64,000 bases of DNA from an uncultured Bacteroidota bacterium (GTDB taxonomy: Bacteria; Bacteroidota; Bacteroidia; Chitinophagales; Chitinophagaceae). Below the pieces are notes generated by a model, which made no database searches, was not told where the DNA came from, and saw only the letters and a list, made by a program, of their open reading frames with translations. Made by a program: the position numbers and the translations under genes. This document shows positions 47,235-56,617 of this stretch, one piece after another. The stretch is from assembly GCA_903882805.1 (NCBI GenBank), contig CAIRYK010000047.1, positions 1-64,000 of the forward strand, given 5' to 3'. The stretch's first letter is position 1. Each line of letters begins with the position of its first letter.

Positions 47235-49031
47235 CTAATTTGCCAGTACAACGAACTTAATTGGCTTGGCATTATTGTTACCAATGATGTTTAGAAAATA
47301 TACACCGTTCGAAAGCTTGCTAATATCAATGGGCACATTGTTGTCTTCAAGCACGCCTTCGGCTACTTTCGCTCCTACCATTGAATTGATAGTATAACGA
47401 CCTACAGCATTAGCAGGCATACCTGTTACTATGATGTAATCAGTTGCGGGATTGGGGTAAATGGCGACGCTGGCTGCTGCAGCTACCGGTGGAATCTGCG
47501 TAGTGATAATACATCGCGGATTCGAAGAAGTGGTGATCCGCCCCCCTGTTGTGTATCGCCGCATGGCAGGAATAGTGCCTGAGCCCGGCGAGATAGGATA
47601 TCCTACGGTGGGCGGGTATGGTCCAGCATAGAAGATGTCGCTAAAACCTGTGCGATAGTAAGAGGTGCCCACAATAGTAGTAGTGCCTGCGGGGGTGAAT
47701 GTGCCTAAAATGTTGTTGCAATACAGGTAGTGATTAGCGCCTGCCATGAGAAATAAGCCGTGAAAAAGGGAACTGTTAGTGGTCTCATTGCCCACCCAGT
47801 TTAGACTATCAGACAATACGCTGGCTCCAGAGGTCATGATGATACCATAAGACGCAGCACGGTTGCGATAAAAGGTGGTGAATGGGCCGGTAGGTCCCCA
47901 GGTAGAGTCGACCATGATATTATTTACAATGTTCCCTTCAAATAAATTGGCAAAAGAATAGTGCCCATGGCAAACAAGGTCTGCTCCCGCATCATTTGGC
48001 GTCTCACTCCTGTAGCCATTTAAGGCATAGTTATACCCGGCCACATTACCATTAGCGCCCTGCTTTACAATGATAGCATGGCGGAGGTGGTCGAATACAT
48101 TATTCTCGACCAGGCACTGGCCGGTATGCTGTATCATCATCACTCCGTAGCCCCTTGTACTGCCGCCATCGTAGGCATAGGCATCATGAATATAGCATCC
48201 GGAGATGGTGATATTGGTACACGCATCCAGCGATACATGCGCTGCGGCGCTGTTACTGCTTTCTACACCTTTCATCCAGCAATTCATAGCATTATTGAAG
48301 CTGACCATGTAGCCTGCTGTGGGCGCTATGCTATCTATGCGTGCTATCTTCATATCCTCAATGCCTACAAAAACGCGTGGGGTCCATTTTCTTATCCGCG
48401 GAGTGAGTGAGGGTGAATAGGTGAACCGCAAGGGGTTTGCGAACGTAATATAATTCCCGCTAATGGCTGTGATATGCACGATCTGGCCTACGCAGTTGGT
48501 GGCCCATGATGCCGGCACAGCATCCCATGCTCCGTTAGATTGTTGTATTTCTGCGTAGCCGCCAACACTGAAAGCAGTGGGGGCACCAACTTTAATTACA
48601 GTAGTGTCTTTGGAGAATCCGGCAAGGACATTCTGAAAGGTGTCCGTCACAGTTGCCCTCACCTCGATACAATGCATATTTAGGCCGCTAAGGTTGAACA
48701 GCAGTTTTGTGGAGTCGTTACAATGCCCGCGCAAAATAACGCTATCGGGAAGTGATATGCTGGAGCGGATGAGGTACTTGCCGGGAGGAAAGTAAACGAT
48801 GCCTGCACGCCCGGCCAACGAAGCGATAGCGCTTGTTATTGCAGCGGCGTCGTTATGTATGCTGTCGCCAACTGCACCAAAGCTCATTACATTCACTTCA
48901 TTAGTGATGACGGGGTTAGTGGCAGGAATGCCTGCGCCCGACCATAACACCTGCCTGTTGACCGGTATGACCTGCGCAATTGCCAAGTGCGCAATGAAAA
49001 AAAGCATTGAGATAAAGAAGCCGGTCCGCAT
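47235..49031 (-). CDS. Right-handed beta-helix (pectate lyase-like) T9SS protein
   Basis: 598 residues. A signal peptide (ending LAIAQ) is followed by the pectate-lyase superfamily N-cap (VMSFGAVGDSIHNDAAAITSAI and VYFPPGKYLI) and a long parallel beta-helix with the rungs NITISGCYIHDAYA, CLVENNVFDHL and NVAGYNY. A T9SS type A domain ends the protein (AIYPNPATDYIIV, GVYFLNI). The beta-helix suggests binding or cleavage of polysaccharide; catalytic residues are not evident. Its own -7 box lies upstream. Confidence 0.88.
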   Translation of the reverse strand: MRTGFFISMLFFIAHLAIAQVIPVNRQVLWSGAGIPATNPVITNEVNVMSFGAVGDSIHNDAAAITSAIASLAGRAGIVYFPPGKYLIRSSISLPDSVILRGHCNDSTKLLFNLSGLNMHCIEVRATVTDTFQNVLAGFSKDTTVIKVGAPTAFSVGGYAEIQQSNGAWDAVPASWATNCVGQIVHITAISGNYITFANPLRFTYSPSLTPRIRKWTPRVFVGIEDMKIARIDSIAPTAGYMVSFNNAMNCWMKGVESSNSAAAHVSLDACTNITISGCYIHDAYAYDGGSTRGYGVMMIQHTGQCLVENNVFDHLRHAIIVKQGANGNVAGYNYALNGYRSETPNDAGADLVCHGHYSFANLFEGNIVNNIMVDSTWGPTGPFTTFYRNRAASYGIIMTSGASVLSDSLNWVGNETTNSSLFHGLFLMAGANHYLYCNNILGTFTPAGTTTIVGTSYYRTGFSDIFYAGPYPPTVGYPISPGSGTIPAMRRYTTGGRITTSSNPRCIITTQIPPVAAAASVAIYPNPATDYIIVTGMPANAVGRYTINSMVGAKVAEGVLEDNNVPIDISKLSNGVYFLNIIGNNNAKPIKFVVLAN

Positions 49032-49068
49032 CAGATGATTTTTTTGGCAGTAAATAGATTGTTGTCAA

Positions 49069-49076
49069 CAAATTTA
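49069..49076 (-). promoter_or_regulatory. Possible -7 box of the beta-helix gene
   Basis: The minus strand reads TAAATTTG, matching TAnnTTTG, 37 bases before the ATG at 49031. Confidence 0.4.
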
Positions 49077-49226
49077 CTCCAAAAATGCAAATAGAATAAT
49101 TAAACGATAAGTCTAAATGGCGGAATTGGTTGGCGCACAGACGATTACAAACACATAAACGTTAATTTTCAAGAACTGAGTCTATAGCGGTTTCGAGAGA
49201 AGCATAGTGCACATTATAGTGCAATC

Positions 49227-49315
49227 TGAGATTGCCCGCCATCCAAGCGTAGTCGGAGGCTACGCTTAACGATATTTTGTGTTATTTCAAGGAAGAGTAC
49301 GCTCAACAAGGGGTT
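49227..49315. repeat. Dispersed intergenic repeat, best full copy
   Basis: About 89 bases running GAGATTGCCCGCCATCCAAG, CGTAGTCGGAGGCTACGC, then GATATTTTGTGTTATTT, AAGGAAGAGTACGCTCAAC and AAGGGG. The CGTAGTCGGAGGCTACG part is a small palindrome. Further copies, full or partial, lie at 46317, 49360, 50042 and 50112. All are intergenic and in the same orientation. Coding content between 49032 and 49519 is absent. Confidence 0.8.
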
Positions 49316-49359
49316 GAGTTATCAACATAATAATGAGTAGACTTCTTAAGTAAAGTAAT

Positions 49360-49411
49360 AGGAGATTGCTTGCCACCAAAGCGTAGTCGGAGAATACAAT
49401 TTACGATATTT
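49360..49411. repeat. Dispersed intergenic repeat, partial copy
   Basis: Carries the first half of the family (GAGATTGCTTGCCACCAAAG, CGTAGTCGGAGAA, TACGATATT) but lacks the AAGGAAGATTACGCTCAAC half. Confidence 0.7.
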
Positions 49412-49478
49412 ATTTATATTAATAAAAACAGTACGAGCTACAAGAAAAAAATCATTATTATATACACTAATTTATAGC

Positions 49479-49486
49479 TATCTTTG
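49479..49486 (+). promoter_or_regulatory. -7 box upstream of the small membrane protein
   Basis: TATCTTTG is an exact TAnnTTTG match. Transcription would start near 49493, which rules out the TTG at 49484 as start codon and supports ATG 49520. Confidence 0.5.
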
Positions 49487-49519
49487 TATTTTAACTTCAA
49501 ACTAACGAGAGGAACAAAT

Positions 49520-50020
49520 ATGCTAATTATCTTGCTATTGGAAACTGTCAATTCTGAAATTATACTTGTACTTTCTTTAGCAATAATGATAGTTTTGTAT
49601 GTCTTTCATTTAATGAAACAATCAACAGAAAATAAGATAATTGAAGATAAAAAAACAGAACTAAAGATTAAATATCAATCTTTTATCCTTGCTGTTAGGT
49701 ATCATTTTCCTGAATCACGAATATCCTATTTATCAGATGACTTCGCCAACATGGAGGATATAATGAAAAATCCGCTGGGGAAAACAGTAGGCAAAATTAG
49801 ATTGAGTTTCTTTCGAAGCGGATTTGGAACTGTAAATGGAAAAATCAGTTCACTTTTTCACATAACTGTTAATGTTGATTTAATATTAAGTGGAACAAGA
49901 ACATATTCAGCCAGTAGACAATTATCTAATAGCAACTATGTAACAGTAATAGAAGAATTGTATAATGAAGTATTTGAAAACTCTGATTTACAAAAGAGGA
50001 TTATAGCAACAACATATTAA
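49520..50020 (+). CDS. Membrane-anchored protein of the accessory island, unknown
   Basis: 166 residues from ATG 49520, which is preceded by a purine-rich GAGAGGAAC. One N-terminal transmembrane helix (EIILVLSLAIMIVLYVFHLM) is followed by a charged stretch and a soluble alpha/beta domain of about 120 residues ending in a long helix. I recognise no family. It is AT-rich like the two genes beyond it and sits between copies of the dispersed repeat, so it may be part of the same accessory cluster. Confidence 0.65.
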   Translation: MLIILLLETVNSEIILVLSLAIMIVLYVFHLMKQSTENKIIEDKKTELKIKYQSFILAVRYHFPESRISYLSDDFANMEDIMKNPLGKTVGKIRLSFFRSGFGTVNGKISSLFHITVNVDLILSGTRTYSASRQLSNSNYVTVIEELYNEVFENSDLQKRIIATTY

Positions 50021-50041
50021 TTTTTTTAAACATAAAATATT

Positions 50042-50168
50042 GTTAAGCGTAATCTCCGGCTACGCTAAACAATATTTTGTGTTATTTTAAGGAAGATTAC
50101 GCTCAACAAGGGGACTACGCCTAACGATATTTTATGTTATTTTAAGGAAGATTACGCTCAACAAGGGG
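50042..50168. repeat. Two adjacent copies of the dispersed repeat
   Basis: Copy one spans 50042-50113 and copy two 50112-50168; both contain ATATTTTNTGTTATTTTAA (N is G or A) and GGAAGATTACGCTCAACAAG. They lie between the membrane protein and the HD/Hsp90-like gene. The remainder of 50169-50348 is AT-rich with no gene. Confidence 0.8.
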
Positions 50169-50348
50169 AACAACGCTCACTAAGGGAATTGGATATTTTG
50201 ACTTTGTGAGGTTGAAGTGAAACTAAAAACTATCAAAACATATTCTATAAAAGTCCTTTTGCTAAATATTTTCAATAAATTCGCATAAATAAATGATATT
50301 ATCAATAATTGTCTTTTGCAATAAAATCTAAAACACATAAGGTTAATC

Positions 50349-53300
50349 ATGGAATACCTAAAAACATATTACTCTTTAGAGAAACATTTGGAAGAGACGG
50401 TAAAATTCAATCCACAATTTGAAGTTTTAAATTCCATATGGAAATTAAACAAGAAAAATCTCTCATCAGCATTAAGTAACATTAATCAATACTATCCACA
50501 CTATAGTTTACACGATAGAAGTCACTCGTTGACTATCATTAACAATATAGAATTATTTCTTGGAGAAGATCGAATTAAAAGGTTAAGTCCGACAAACACA
50601 TGGCTAATTCTAATGGCATCTTTTACTCATGATATTGGAATGGTTATCTTTCAAGAAGTTATTGAAAAAACTTGAACATCCTCTGACTTTCAAAATTTCT
50701 TAAATGAACTATCAGGATGGGATGATTTTGACATGAGTAAAAGCGGAAATATATTATTGTCCTTCCAAAATAGATCAACATCAAAGAATTCAGAAGACTA
50801 TTCGCCCATAGAAGTTAAAAATGCTGTCACACTTGTTGTTGCAGAATACATGAGACGGATTCACCATGAACGTAGTTCGGATATATTAAAAGGTATTGAC
50901 AAAGCATTTCATGACGTTGCGAGTGCCTTCTATTCTGATCAAATACCAAACAGACTGCTCTCAATGTTGGGGGATATTGCTTTTTTACATGGCGTTGAAT
51001 TTTATGAAATTTTCAAAAGGCTGAATTTCGAATCAAATGGAATATCAAATGACAAAATAAATCCAAGATTTGTTGCTACAATGCTTAGACTTGGTGATTT
51101 ACTGGATATTGATGATGGCCGCTTTAATCCATTCACAAATGGAGTTTTCAAATCACCTGACAGTTCAATAAAACATCAAAAAAAACATTCATCGATAAGA
51201 CATTTTTTAATTACTCCAGATGCAATTGAAATAACTGCTGATTGTTCAGAAGAAGATATATATAGGTTAGCTCGAAGCTGGTTTGATTGGCTCGAAATAG
51301 AGGTAGAAAACTTAAACAAAGAATGGTCAAATATAGCACCTAATGATTTAGGAGGTTCAGCACCAAGAATTCCAAAGGGAAAAATTAAGGTTGCATTAAA
51401 CAACTCTATAAGGGATGAGAAATTTTTAAATATTAAATTTCAAGTATCAAATCAGAAAATCTTCGAAATACTGGAAGGCGGGTCAATATACGAAAAAGCT
51501 GAGTTCACATTCTTGAGAGAGTTAGTTCAAAATGCCATAGATGCATCAAAGATTCAACTATGGTCAGAAATAACAAGAGGCACTTACGATTTTGCGTTTA
51601 TAAAAAAATTTAATGACACAAATTTATCACATGACAAAATTATCGACCAAATTAAATTCCCAGATGATATCCCTAAAGAAATATACGATAGCTTTCGTAT
51701 ATCTTTAGCAATAAGTTGGGATAATACCAAAAAAGAAAATCTAATAATTGAAGTATCTGATCATGGAACGGGAATTTCTGAAGCAAATATTATTCGTATG
51801 ACTTCAAAAGTAGGGGAAAGCAGAAGAGGTGATAAACATTTTAAGGAGTTTTTAGACTCTATGCCATTCTGGCTTAAACCAACTGGCGCATTTGGAGTGG
51901 GACTGCAATCACTATTCATTATAGTAGATTCATTTCGGGTAGTGACAAAATTTGAAGGTGAGATAGGAAAAGAAATTGATTTTAGATCTTCAAAGAAAAA
52001 CAAATATTCAACAGTTTCATACAACACATTATTAAAAAATAGAGGCACCAAGGTTCAAATTTCAATCCCTTCAAAAAGATTTCCTGACATTTTTGGCACC
52101 TCCTTTAATTGGGATATTATAAGTAACTATGATCATTTCACTGACGATTTCGGCAACATATACATACATAAACTATATCACTACATTTCAAAAGAACTCT
52201 ATAGAGTAGATACATTGTCAATAACGTTACTACAAAAGAAATATACACTGAATGTGAAACAAGTCTTACAAGAACCATTCTTACCGCATCGATTAGCAGA
52301 TAAAGAAATTAGTTTAAATATTTTCATTCAAGACAGAAAATTAATTTTCCATTTCTATGAAAACATCATTGGATCTGAATTTTCATTAGACTTTTTTAGC
52401 GACGACAATGCGGATATTGAACACAACTGGCCACTATACCAAACAGATTTTTATGTTCGAGACATGCCTGTGAAAAGTACACTAATCTCTTATACCGCAC
52501 TTTCATATTGCAAACTCACGTGGAATTTTATGAGCCCAGAATCTGATAAAATTTTAAGTTTAACAAGAGAAAAATTTATAACTAAGTATAAAGACCAAAT
52601 AGATATGAATTTCTTTAAAATAGTACTGAAAAAATCTCTTAAAATAGCAAACGAATTTATAAATAATAATATTAAAGAAATTAAAAATAAATTTTCGGGA
52701 GCTGTAAATGATCTATGTAAAATATACTTTAAATTCATACTTACTCTTTTAGCGAATCAAGTTCCAATAAATAAAATGCATGAAAATTTGTTAAATGGCG
52801 ATCTAAACAAAGATTTTGCAAGTTACGATGACATGACACAAGTTAGCTATTCCGAGTTTTTAAATGCAGAAACACTAATTGTTCCTCTCTGCAACCATAT
52901 GTCTCAGAATAATGCGCAAAAAAAGATATTTAAAAATAATTTAATTGAAAAATACAAGTGTAGAGACATAATAATTTGGATAGAAGATTTTTTTTCACTC
53001 TATTTACGAATGAACTACAGCATATCTGAAATTACATACACTATAAATGGATGCATCATAAAGCTCAAGAAAGATATTTGCACAATAGACAGCATACAAA
53101 TACAAGGTAGTAATGAAATCTATTTGCTCAATTTTGTTAACGCTAAATCAATTTCAGAAAGGGTTTGGAATTATTCTTCGGAAAAATATTCTCGCGAACT
53201 TAGTGTTAATAATGTTTACGGTTCTGGCTTTGAACATTTTCCCTACTTATCAAAAACATCCATTATTTCACCTTTTAAAAACAAAAATCAATTTGAATTT

Positions 53301-53537
53301 CTATTTGCTGAATTGGATGCAATGGGAGTAATTAGTGAAGAGAAAATGGAGAATGCATTAAACAACTCAAAAATTAGAGAATACGTTACCCCTTCATTAA
53401 TAAATTGGATATTGGACAACAGACCTATAGAATCTGTGGAAACAAATGAAGAAAAAATCATCGATGGATACAAGAATTTAATTTCCGACATGCTCCTTGC
53501 GCAGAAAAAATTAAATATTGATAAACAAAATGCATAA
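50349..53537 (+). pseudogene. HD-domain / Hsp90-like ATPase gene with internal TGA
   Basis: One frame runs from ATG 50349 to 53537, about 1,062 codons, broken only by TGA at 50673-50675. Upstream lie HD-type metal motifs (H in YSLHDRSHS, HD in SFTHDIGM). Downstream are the remaining HD-type acidic motif (LGDLLDIDDG), then an Hsp90/GHKL-type ATP site: ELVQNAIDA (about codon 387), DHGTGI (about 470), GAFGVGLQSLF (about 514) and RGTKVQISIP. The long AT-rich C-terminal half is unrecognised. The pattern matches HD-plus-Hsp90-like ATPases encoded in bacterial conflict loci. An ATG at 50733 could give a shorter protein, but with half the HD domain. I call it interrupted; recoding, a strain-specific mutation or a sequencing error are alternatives. 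Confidence 0.8.
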
Positions 53538-53563
53538 TTCAACTTCAATACACTCATAAAAAA

Positions 53564-53620
53564 AAATAATTATAAACTTTAAGCGTTGTTGGCAACTACC
53601 ATTAAAGTTTATAATTATTT
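53564..53620. terminator. Bidirectional terminator between convergent defence-type genes
   Basis: A perfect 19-bp AT-rich stem (53564-53582 with 53602-53620) with A-runs on the left and T-runs on the right lies between the stop at 53537 and the convergent TIR gene. Confidence 0.8.
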
Positions 53621-53804
53621 CTAAATTATTATCATCAAGGGCAGGGGAAATGTGAGCGGATACAAACTTAAATCACTCTCTTTTAAGCTCCTATTCTTGC
53701 CCCTAACTTAAAAAACTTCATACTATATTAGTGCTTTCTTTTGCGAAATATAATTTGCCTATCAGTCGCAGTTGCCAAATACTACCCATTTGGAATCACT
53801 TAAG

Positions 53805-54593
53805 TTAGAGTTTTGTCAAAGTACATGGTCCATTACCAATCCCCCCGTCATTTTGCCATCCAATGTATTGACCTTTGAATACGTTTCCTTGTCCGTTTAA
53901 ATGCATTTGAAATGCTCCATCGTACCCCACTTTATTAAGGTTTCGGAAACTTCCAGTCAAATATCTACCGTTTAATTCTCCAGTTATAACATATTTTTCG
54001 TTCGAATTGATAGAATGTATAAATTTCAACACGTTCTCGTAGTAAAAAACGTCAACCTCTTCAAATATCTCTCCTTCGTAATTAGAGGATGATTTTGCTT
54101 CCCAAGCGAACCGCCATTTGCCACTTAAGGGATAATTCGAGTGGTTGAAAACTTGGTTTCTTATTCTTGTACAAAAAGTTGATACTGCTGATTCAGGATT
54201 CGATTTCATTTTTCCTGCATCATATTTTCCTAAATTAACACCTATAAGATCTGAGGGTAAATGAAAATCTTCACTTAAGTTGTCCGGCACAACGATAAAT
54301 GTATTTTTTCTCCCTAATTTTCCAGTATATAATCCCAATTCATATAAAACATTATCCCGAACGACAGAATGCTGTACTTTTCGGATAGTCGAATTATCAT
54401 CAGGAGTAAATACGAAAACTCCAAAATCTGAACTACTCAACTTGTTAAGTAAATCGTCGATTGTTGTGCTTCCAATGCCGAAAACTCCTTCATTCCACGT
54501 ATCAATATTGAAATGATGCTCAAGTTTTAATTTAATATTATCTGCAACTACCAATCCCTCAACAGATGAGACAATAAATAAAGATGGTTTCAT
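53805..54593 (-). CDS. TIR-like effector (Pycsar/CAP12 type) with novel beta-rich C-terminus
   Basis: 262 residues. Residues 1-150 match the TIR-like nucleotide-binding family of CBASS/Pycsar effectors: LFIVSSVEG at the start, then TPDDNS, and RDNVLYELGLYTGKLGR with the likely catalytic Glu at residue 85. Such domains cleave NAD+ when activated. Residues about 155-262 form a beta-rich domain beginning LSGKWRFAW with Trp/Gly/Tyr-rich strands and ending GPCTLTKL; this resembles small lipocalin-like sensor barrels and I cannot name it. No cyclase gene is next to it. It lies between the HD/Hsp90-like gene, which converges on it, and the tRNA-Leu. Confidence 0.8.
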   Translation of the reverse strand: MKPSLFIVSSVEGLVVADNIKLKLEHHFNIDTWNEGVFGIGSTTIDDLLNKLSSSDFGVFVFTPDDNSTIRKVQHSVVRDNVLYELGLYTGKLGRKNTFIVVPDNLSEDFHLPSDLIGVNLGKYDAGKMKSNPESAVSTFCTRIRNQVFNHSNYPLSGKWRFAWEAKSSSNYEGEIFEEVDVFYYENVLKFIHSINSNEKYVITGELNGRYLTGSFRNLNKVGYDGAFQMHLNGQGNVFKGQYIGWQNDGGIGNGPCTLTKL

Positions 54594-54667
54594 AAAGAGT
54601 ATTTATATAAATAAATTTAGTAAATTCGCTCTAAACATTAATCAGGAGTACAATTAGGTATCCTTAC

Positions 54668-54700
54668 CAAAAAAAATGCAAGCGAGATGCTTGCATTTTT
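54668..54700 (-). terminator. Terminator of the tRNA-Leu transcript
   Basis: An 8-bp stem (ATGCAAGC with GCTTGCAT, loop GAGAT), flanked by A- and T-runs, directly follows the tRNA 3' end and ends in T-rich sequence on the minus strand. Confidence 0.88.
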
Positions 54701-54701
54701 G

Positions 54702-54785
54702 TGCCCGGAACAGGAATCGAACCTGCACATCCTTGCGAATACCAGATTTTGAGTCTGGCGCGTCTACCGATTCCGCCATCCGGGC
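54702..54785 (-). tRNA. tRNA-Leu (anticodon CAA)
   Basis: 84 bases, type II with a long variable arm. The acceptor stem pairs GCCCGGA with TCCGGGC, the anticodon stem CCAGA/TCTGG encloses CTCAAAA with anticodon CAA (reads UUG), and the T-loop carries GGTTCGATTCC. The 3' CCA is not encoded. Its 3' side faces the AT-rich accessory genes, as expected for an integration hotspot. Confidence 0.96.
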
Positions 54786-54836
54786 GTTACTGGTTTCTGT
54801 AGTGTATTTCTTACAAAATAACCCTACCTTCTACCG

Positions 54837-55367
54837 TTATCGGGCTGCAAAGTTATGTATTCTTTCCCGAATTCGCAACAAGTATTTTTTACGAAAATAC
54901 TGATCTTTTATTTTGAGCAGTTGCGCTTCATCGGTTGCGCCATGCTCGTATTGGGCTATCAGGTGGTCGGTGGCGGCCTGCCATAGCTCCAGTTGCTCAT
55001 TCAGGTTGTTTTGGGCCATTTGTCGGGCATCATCGTCGGCGGGGTTGAGTTCATACTCGCTTATGGCCTCGTTTATGTCCATCATCTCCATCAGGAAGCC
55101 GGGGGGCAGCGCATACTTTTCATCGTCGGTCATCAGTCCGGCCTGTTTCAGCAGGTAGGCCATGGTGGCATCGGCATCACGCAGGGTTTTGTAGGCGTCG
55201 TTGTTCAGGGCAGCCATCCGCACCGCATCGCCCAGTCCATCGCCTCCGGCTTTGGCAAATCGGTCGGGGTGGTACTGGCGGCTCAGTTCGTAATACCTTG
55301 CCTTTACCGCAGCCTGGTCGGGCCTGAAAGTGGGGGCAATGCCGTATAGCTCAAAGTAGTTGGTCAT
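54837..55367 (-). CDS. hscB: HscB-like Fe-S co-chaperone (J-domain)
   Basis: 176 residues from ATG 55367 (MTNYFELYGIAP), the start that fits HscB; 11 extra codons upstream are not conserved. The N-terminal J-domain has the HPDRF motif (about residue 32-36), and the C-terminal three-helix part (ALPPGFLMEMMDINEAI, LNEQLELW) is the IscU-binding region. It delivers the IscU scaffold to the HscA/DnaK chaperone for Fe-S cluster transfer. Divergent from the next gene, with 44 bases between starts. Confidence 0.92.
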   Translation of the reverse strand: MTNYFELYGIAPTFRPDQAAVKARYYELSRQYHPDRFAKAGGDGLGDAVRMAALNNDAYKTLRDADATMAYLLKQAGLMTDDEKYALPPGFLMEMMDINEAISEYELNPADDDARQMAQNNLNEQLELWQAATDHLIAQYEHGATDEAQLLKIKDQYFRKKYLLRIRERIHNFAAR

Positions 55368-55411
55368 GTAATAAAGGTTGAGTGCGTTATCTTTGCACAA
55401 ACTTACTAAAG

Positions 55412-56617
55412 ATGATTCGCATAGGGTTGATAAGAGAAAGGAAAAAACTGCCTGATGAGCGCGTGGCCTTTACGCCAAAGCAGTGCGCCTACCTGATGGC
55501 GCACTACGAAGGGTTGCAAATAGTTGTAGAGCCCTCGCCTACCCGCTGCTTCAGCGATGCGCAATATGCCGCCGAAGGCGTTACCCTCACCACCGACCTC
55601 ACCGACTGCGACATACTGATGGGCATAAAAGAACAGCCGGGCGAATACCTGATACCCGACAAAACCTACTTCTTTTTTTCGCACACCAAGAAAAAACAAC
55701 CCTACAACCAGCCGCTCATGCACGCGCTCATAGACAAGCGCATCCGCATGATAGACTACGAATGCCTCACCTATGCCGATGAGCAGCGCATACTGGGCTT
55801 TGGGCTATATGCAGGCATAGTGGGCGCACACAATGGCTTCAAAACCTATGGTCAGAAATTCGGACTGTACCACCTGCCGGCAGCCCATGCTGTAGGCAGC
55901 TACAAAGAGCTGATAGCGGCCTACCAGCATCTGAAACTGCCCAATATAAAAATAGTACTCACAGGGTCGGGCAAGGTAGCGTCGGGCGCGCTCGATGTGC
56001 TTACCCAACTGGATATAGAGGGCGTAGAGCCTGCCGACTTCCTGACGCATCAGTACGAGTATCCGGTGTTTACCCACCTCAAGGGCGCTAATCTGTATGC
56101 CCGCAAAGACAACGACCTGTTTCACCGCGACGACTTTCACGCGCATCCCGAGGCCTACAAATGCCTGTTCTCTAAGTATGTAAATCAGGCCGATATGCTG
56201 ATGAACGGCATATACTGGGAACAACGCATTGCGCGCCTGTTTAGCAAAGAAGACATAAAACGCAACGACTGGCGACTGAGCGTAATAGCCGATATAACCT
56301 GCGATGTAGACGGATCGGTGCCTATAAATGTGGGTTCCAGCACTATAGCCAACCCGGTATATGGCATATACCGTGCCACACAGCAGCAAACAGCTCCCTA
56401 CCAAAACACAAAGGACACCATAGATGTGATGGCAGTAGACAACCTACCCAACGAGCTACCCTGCGACGCATCGGAATATTTTGGGCTACACATAGAAAAA
56501 TACATACTCCCCGAAATACTAAAACCCGAGAGCGACATACTGAAACGCGCCACCATATGCACCAACGGCCGCCTCACCAAAAAATTTGAATACCTGAGCG
56601 ATTATGCGTATAGGTAG
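55412..56617 (+). CDS. Saccharopine dehydrogenase (LYS1-like) / alanine dehydrogenase family
   Basis: 401 residues from ATG 55412 (MIRIGLIRERKK); codons back to 55382 are unconserved. AlaDh_PNT N-terminal (RERKKLPDERVAFTPKQ), the central Rossmann part with VLTGSGKVASGALDVL, and C-terminal ADITCDVDGSVP are visible, with HDDFHAHPE-like catalytic surroundings (RDDFHAHPE). The arrangement matches NAD-dependent, lysine-forming saccharopine dehydrogenases of Bacteroidota more than true alanine dehydrogenase, where the middle region is shorter. A role in lysine/aminoadipate conversion is inferred. Confidence 0.8.
   Translation: MIRIGLIRERKKLPDERVAFTPKQCAYLMAHYEGLQIVVEPSPTRCFSDAQYAAEGVTLTTDLTDCDILMGIKEQPGEYLIPDKTYFFFSHTKKKQPYNQPLMHALIDKRIRMIDYECLTYADEQRILGFGLYAGIVGAHNGFKTYGQKFGLYHLPAAHAVGSYKELIAAYQHLKLPNIKIVLTGSGKVASGALDVLTQLDIEGVEPADFLTHQYEYPVFTHLKGANLYARKDNDLFHRDDFHAHPEAYKCLFSKYVNQADMLMNGIYWEQRIARLFSKEDIKRNDWRLSVIADITCDVDGSVPINVGSSTIANPVYGIYRATQQQTAPYQNTKDTIDVMAVDNLPNELPCDASEYFGLHIEKYILPEILKPESDILKRATICTNGRLTKKFEYLSDYAYR

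Noticed and set aside
50673-50675. Selenocysteine codon
   Set aside because: I see no selenocysteine-type context: the residue lies just past the HD motif, HD/Hsp90-like proteins are not known selenoproteins, and no clear insertion-element stem follows.
54676-54903. A 75-codon plus-strand frame over the tRNA-Leu
   Set aside because: It runs antisense through the complete tRNA and its terminator.
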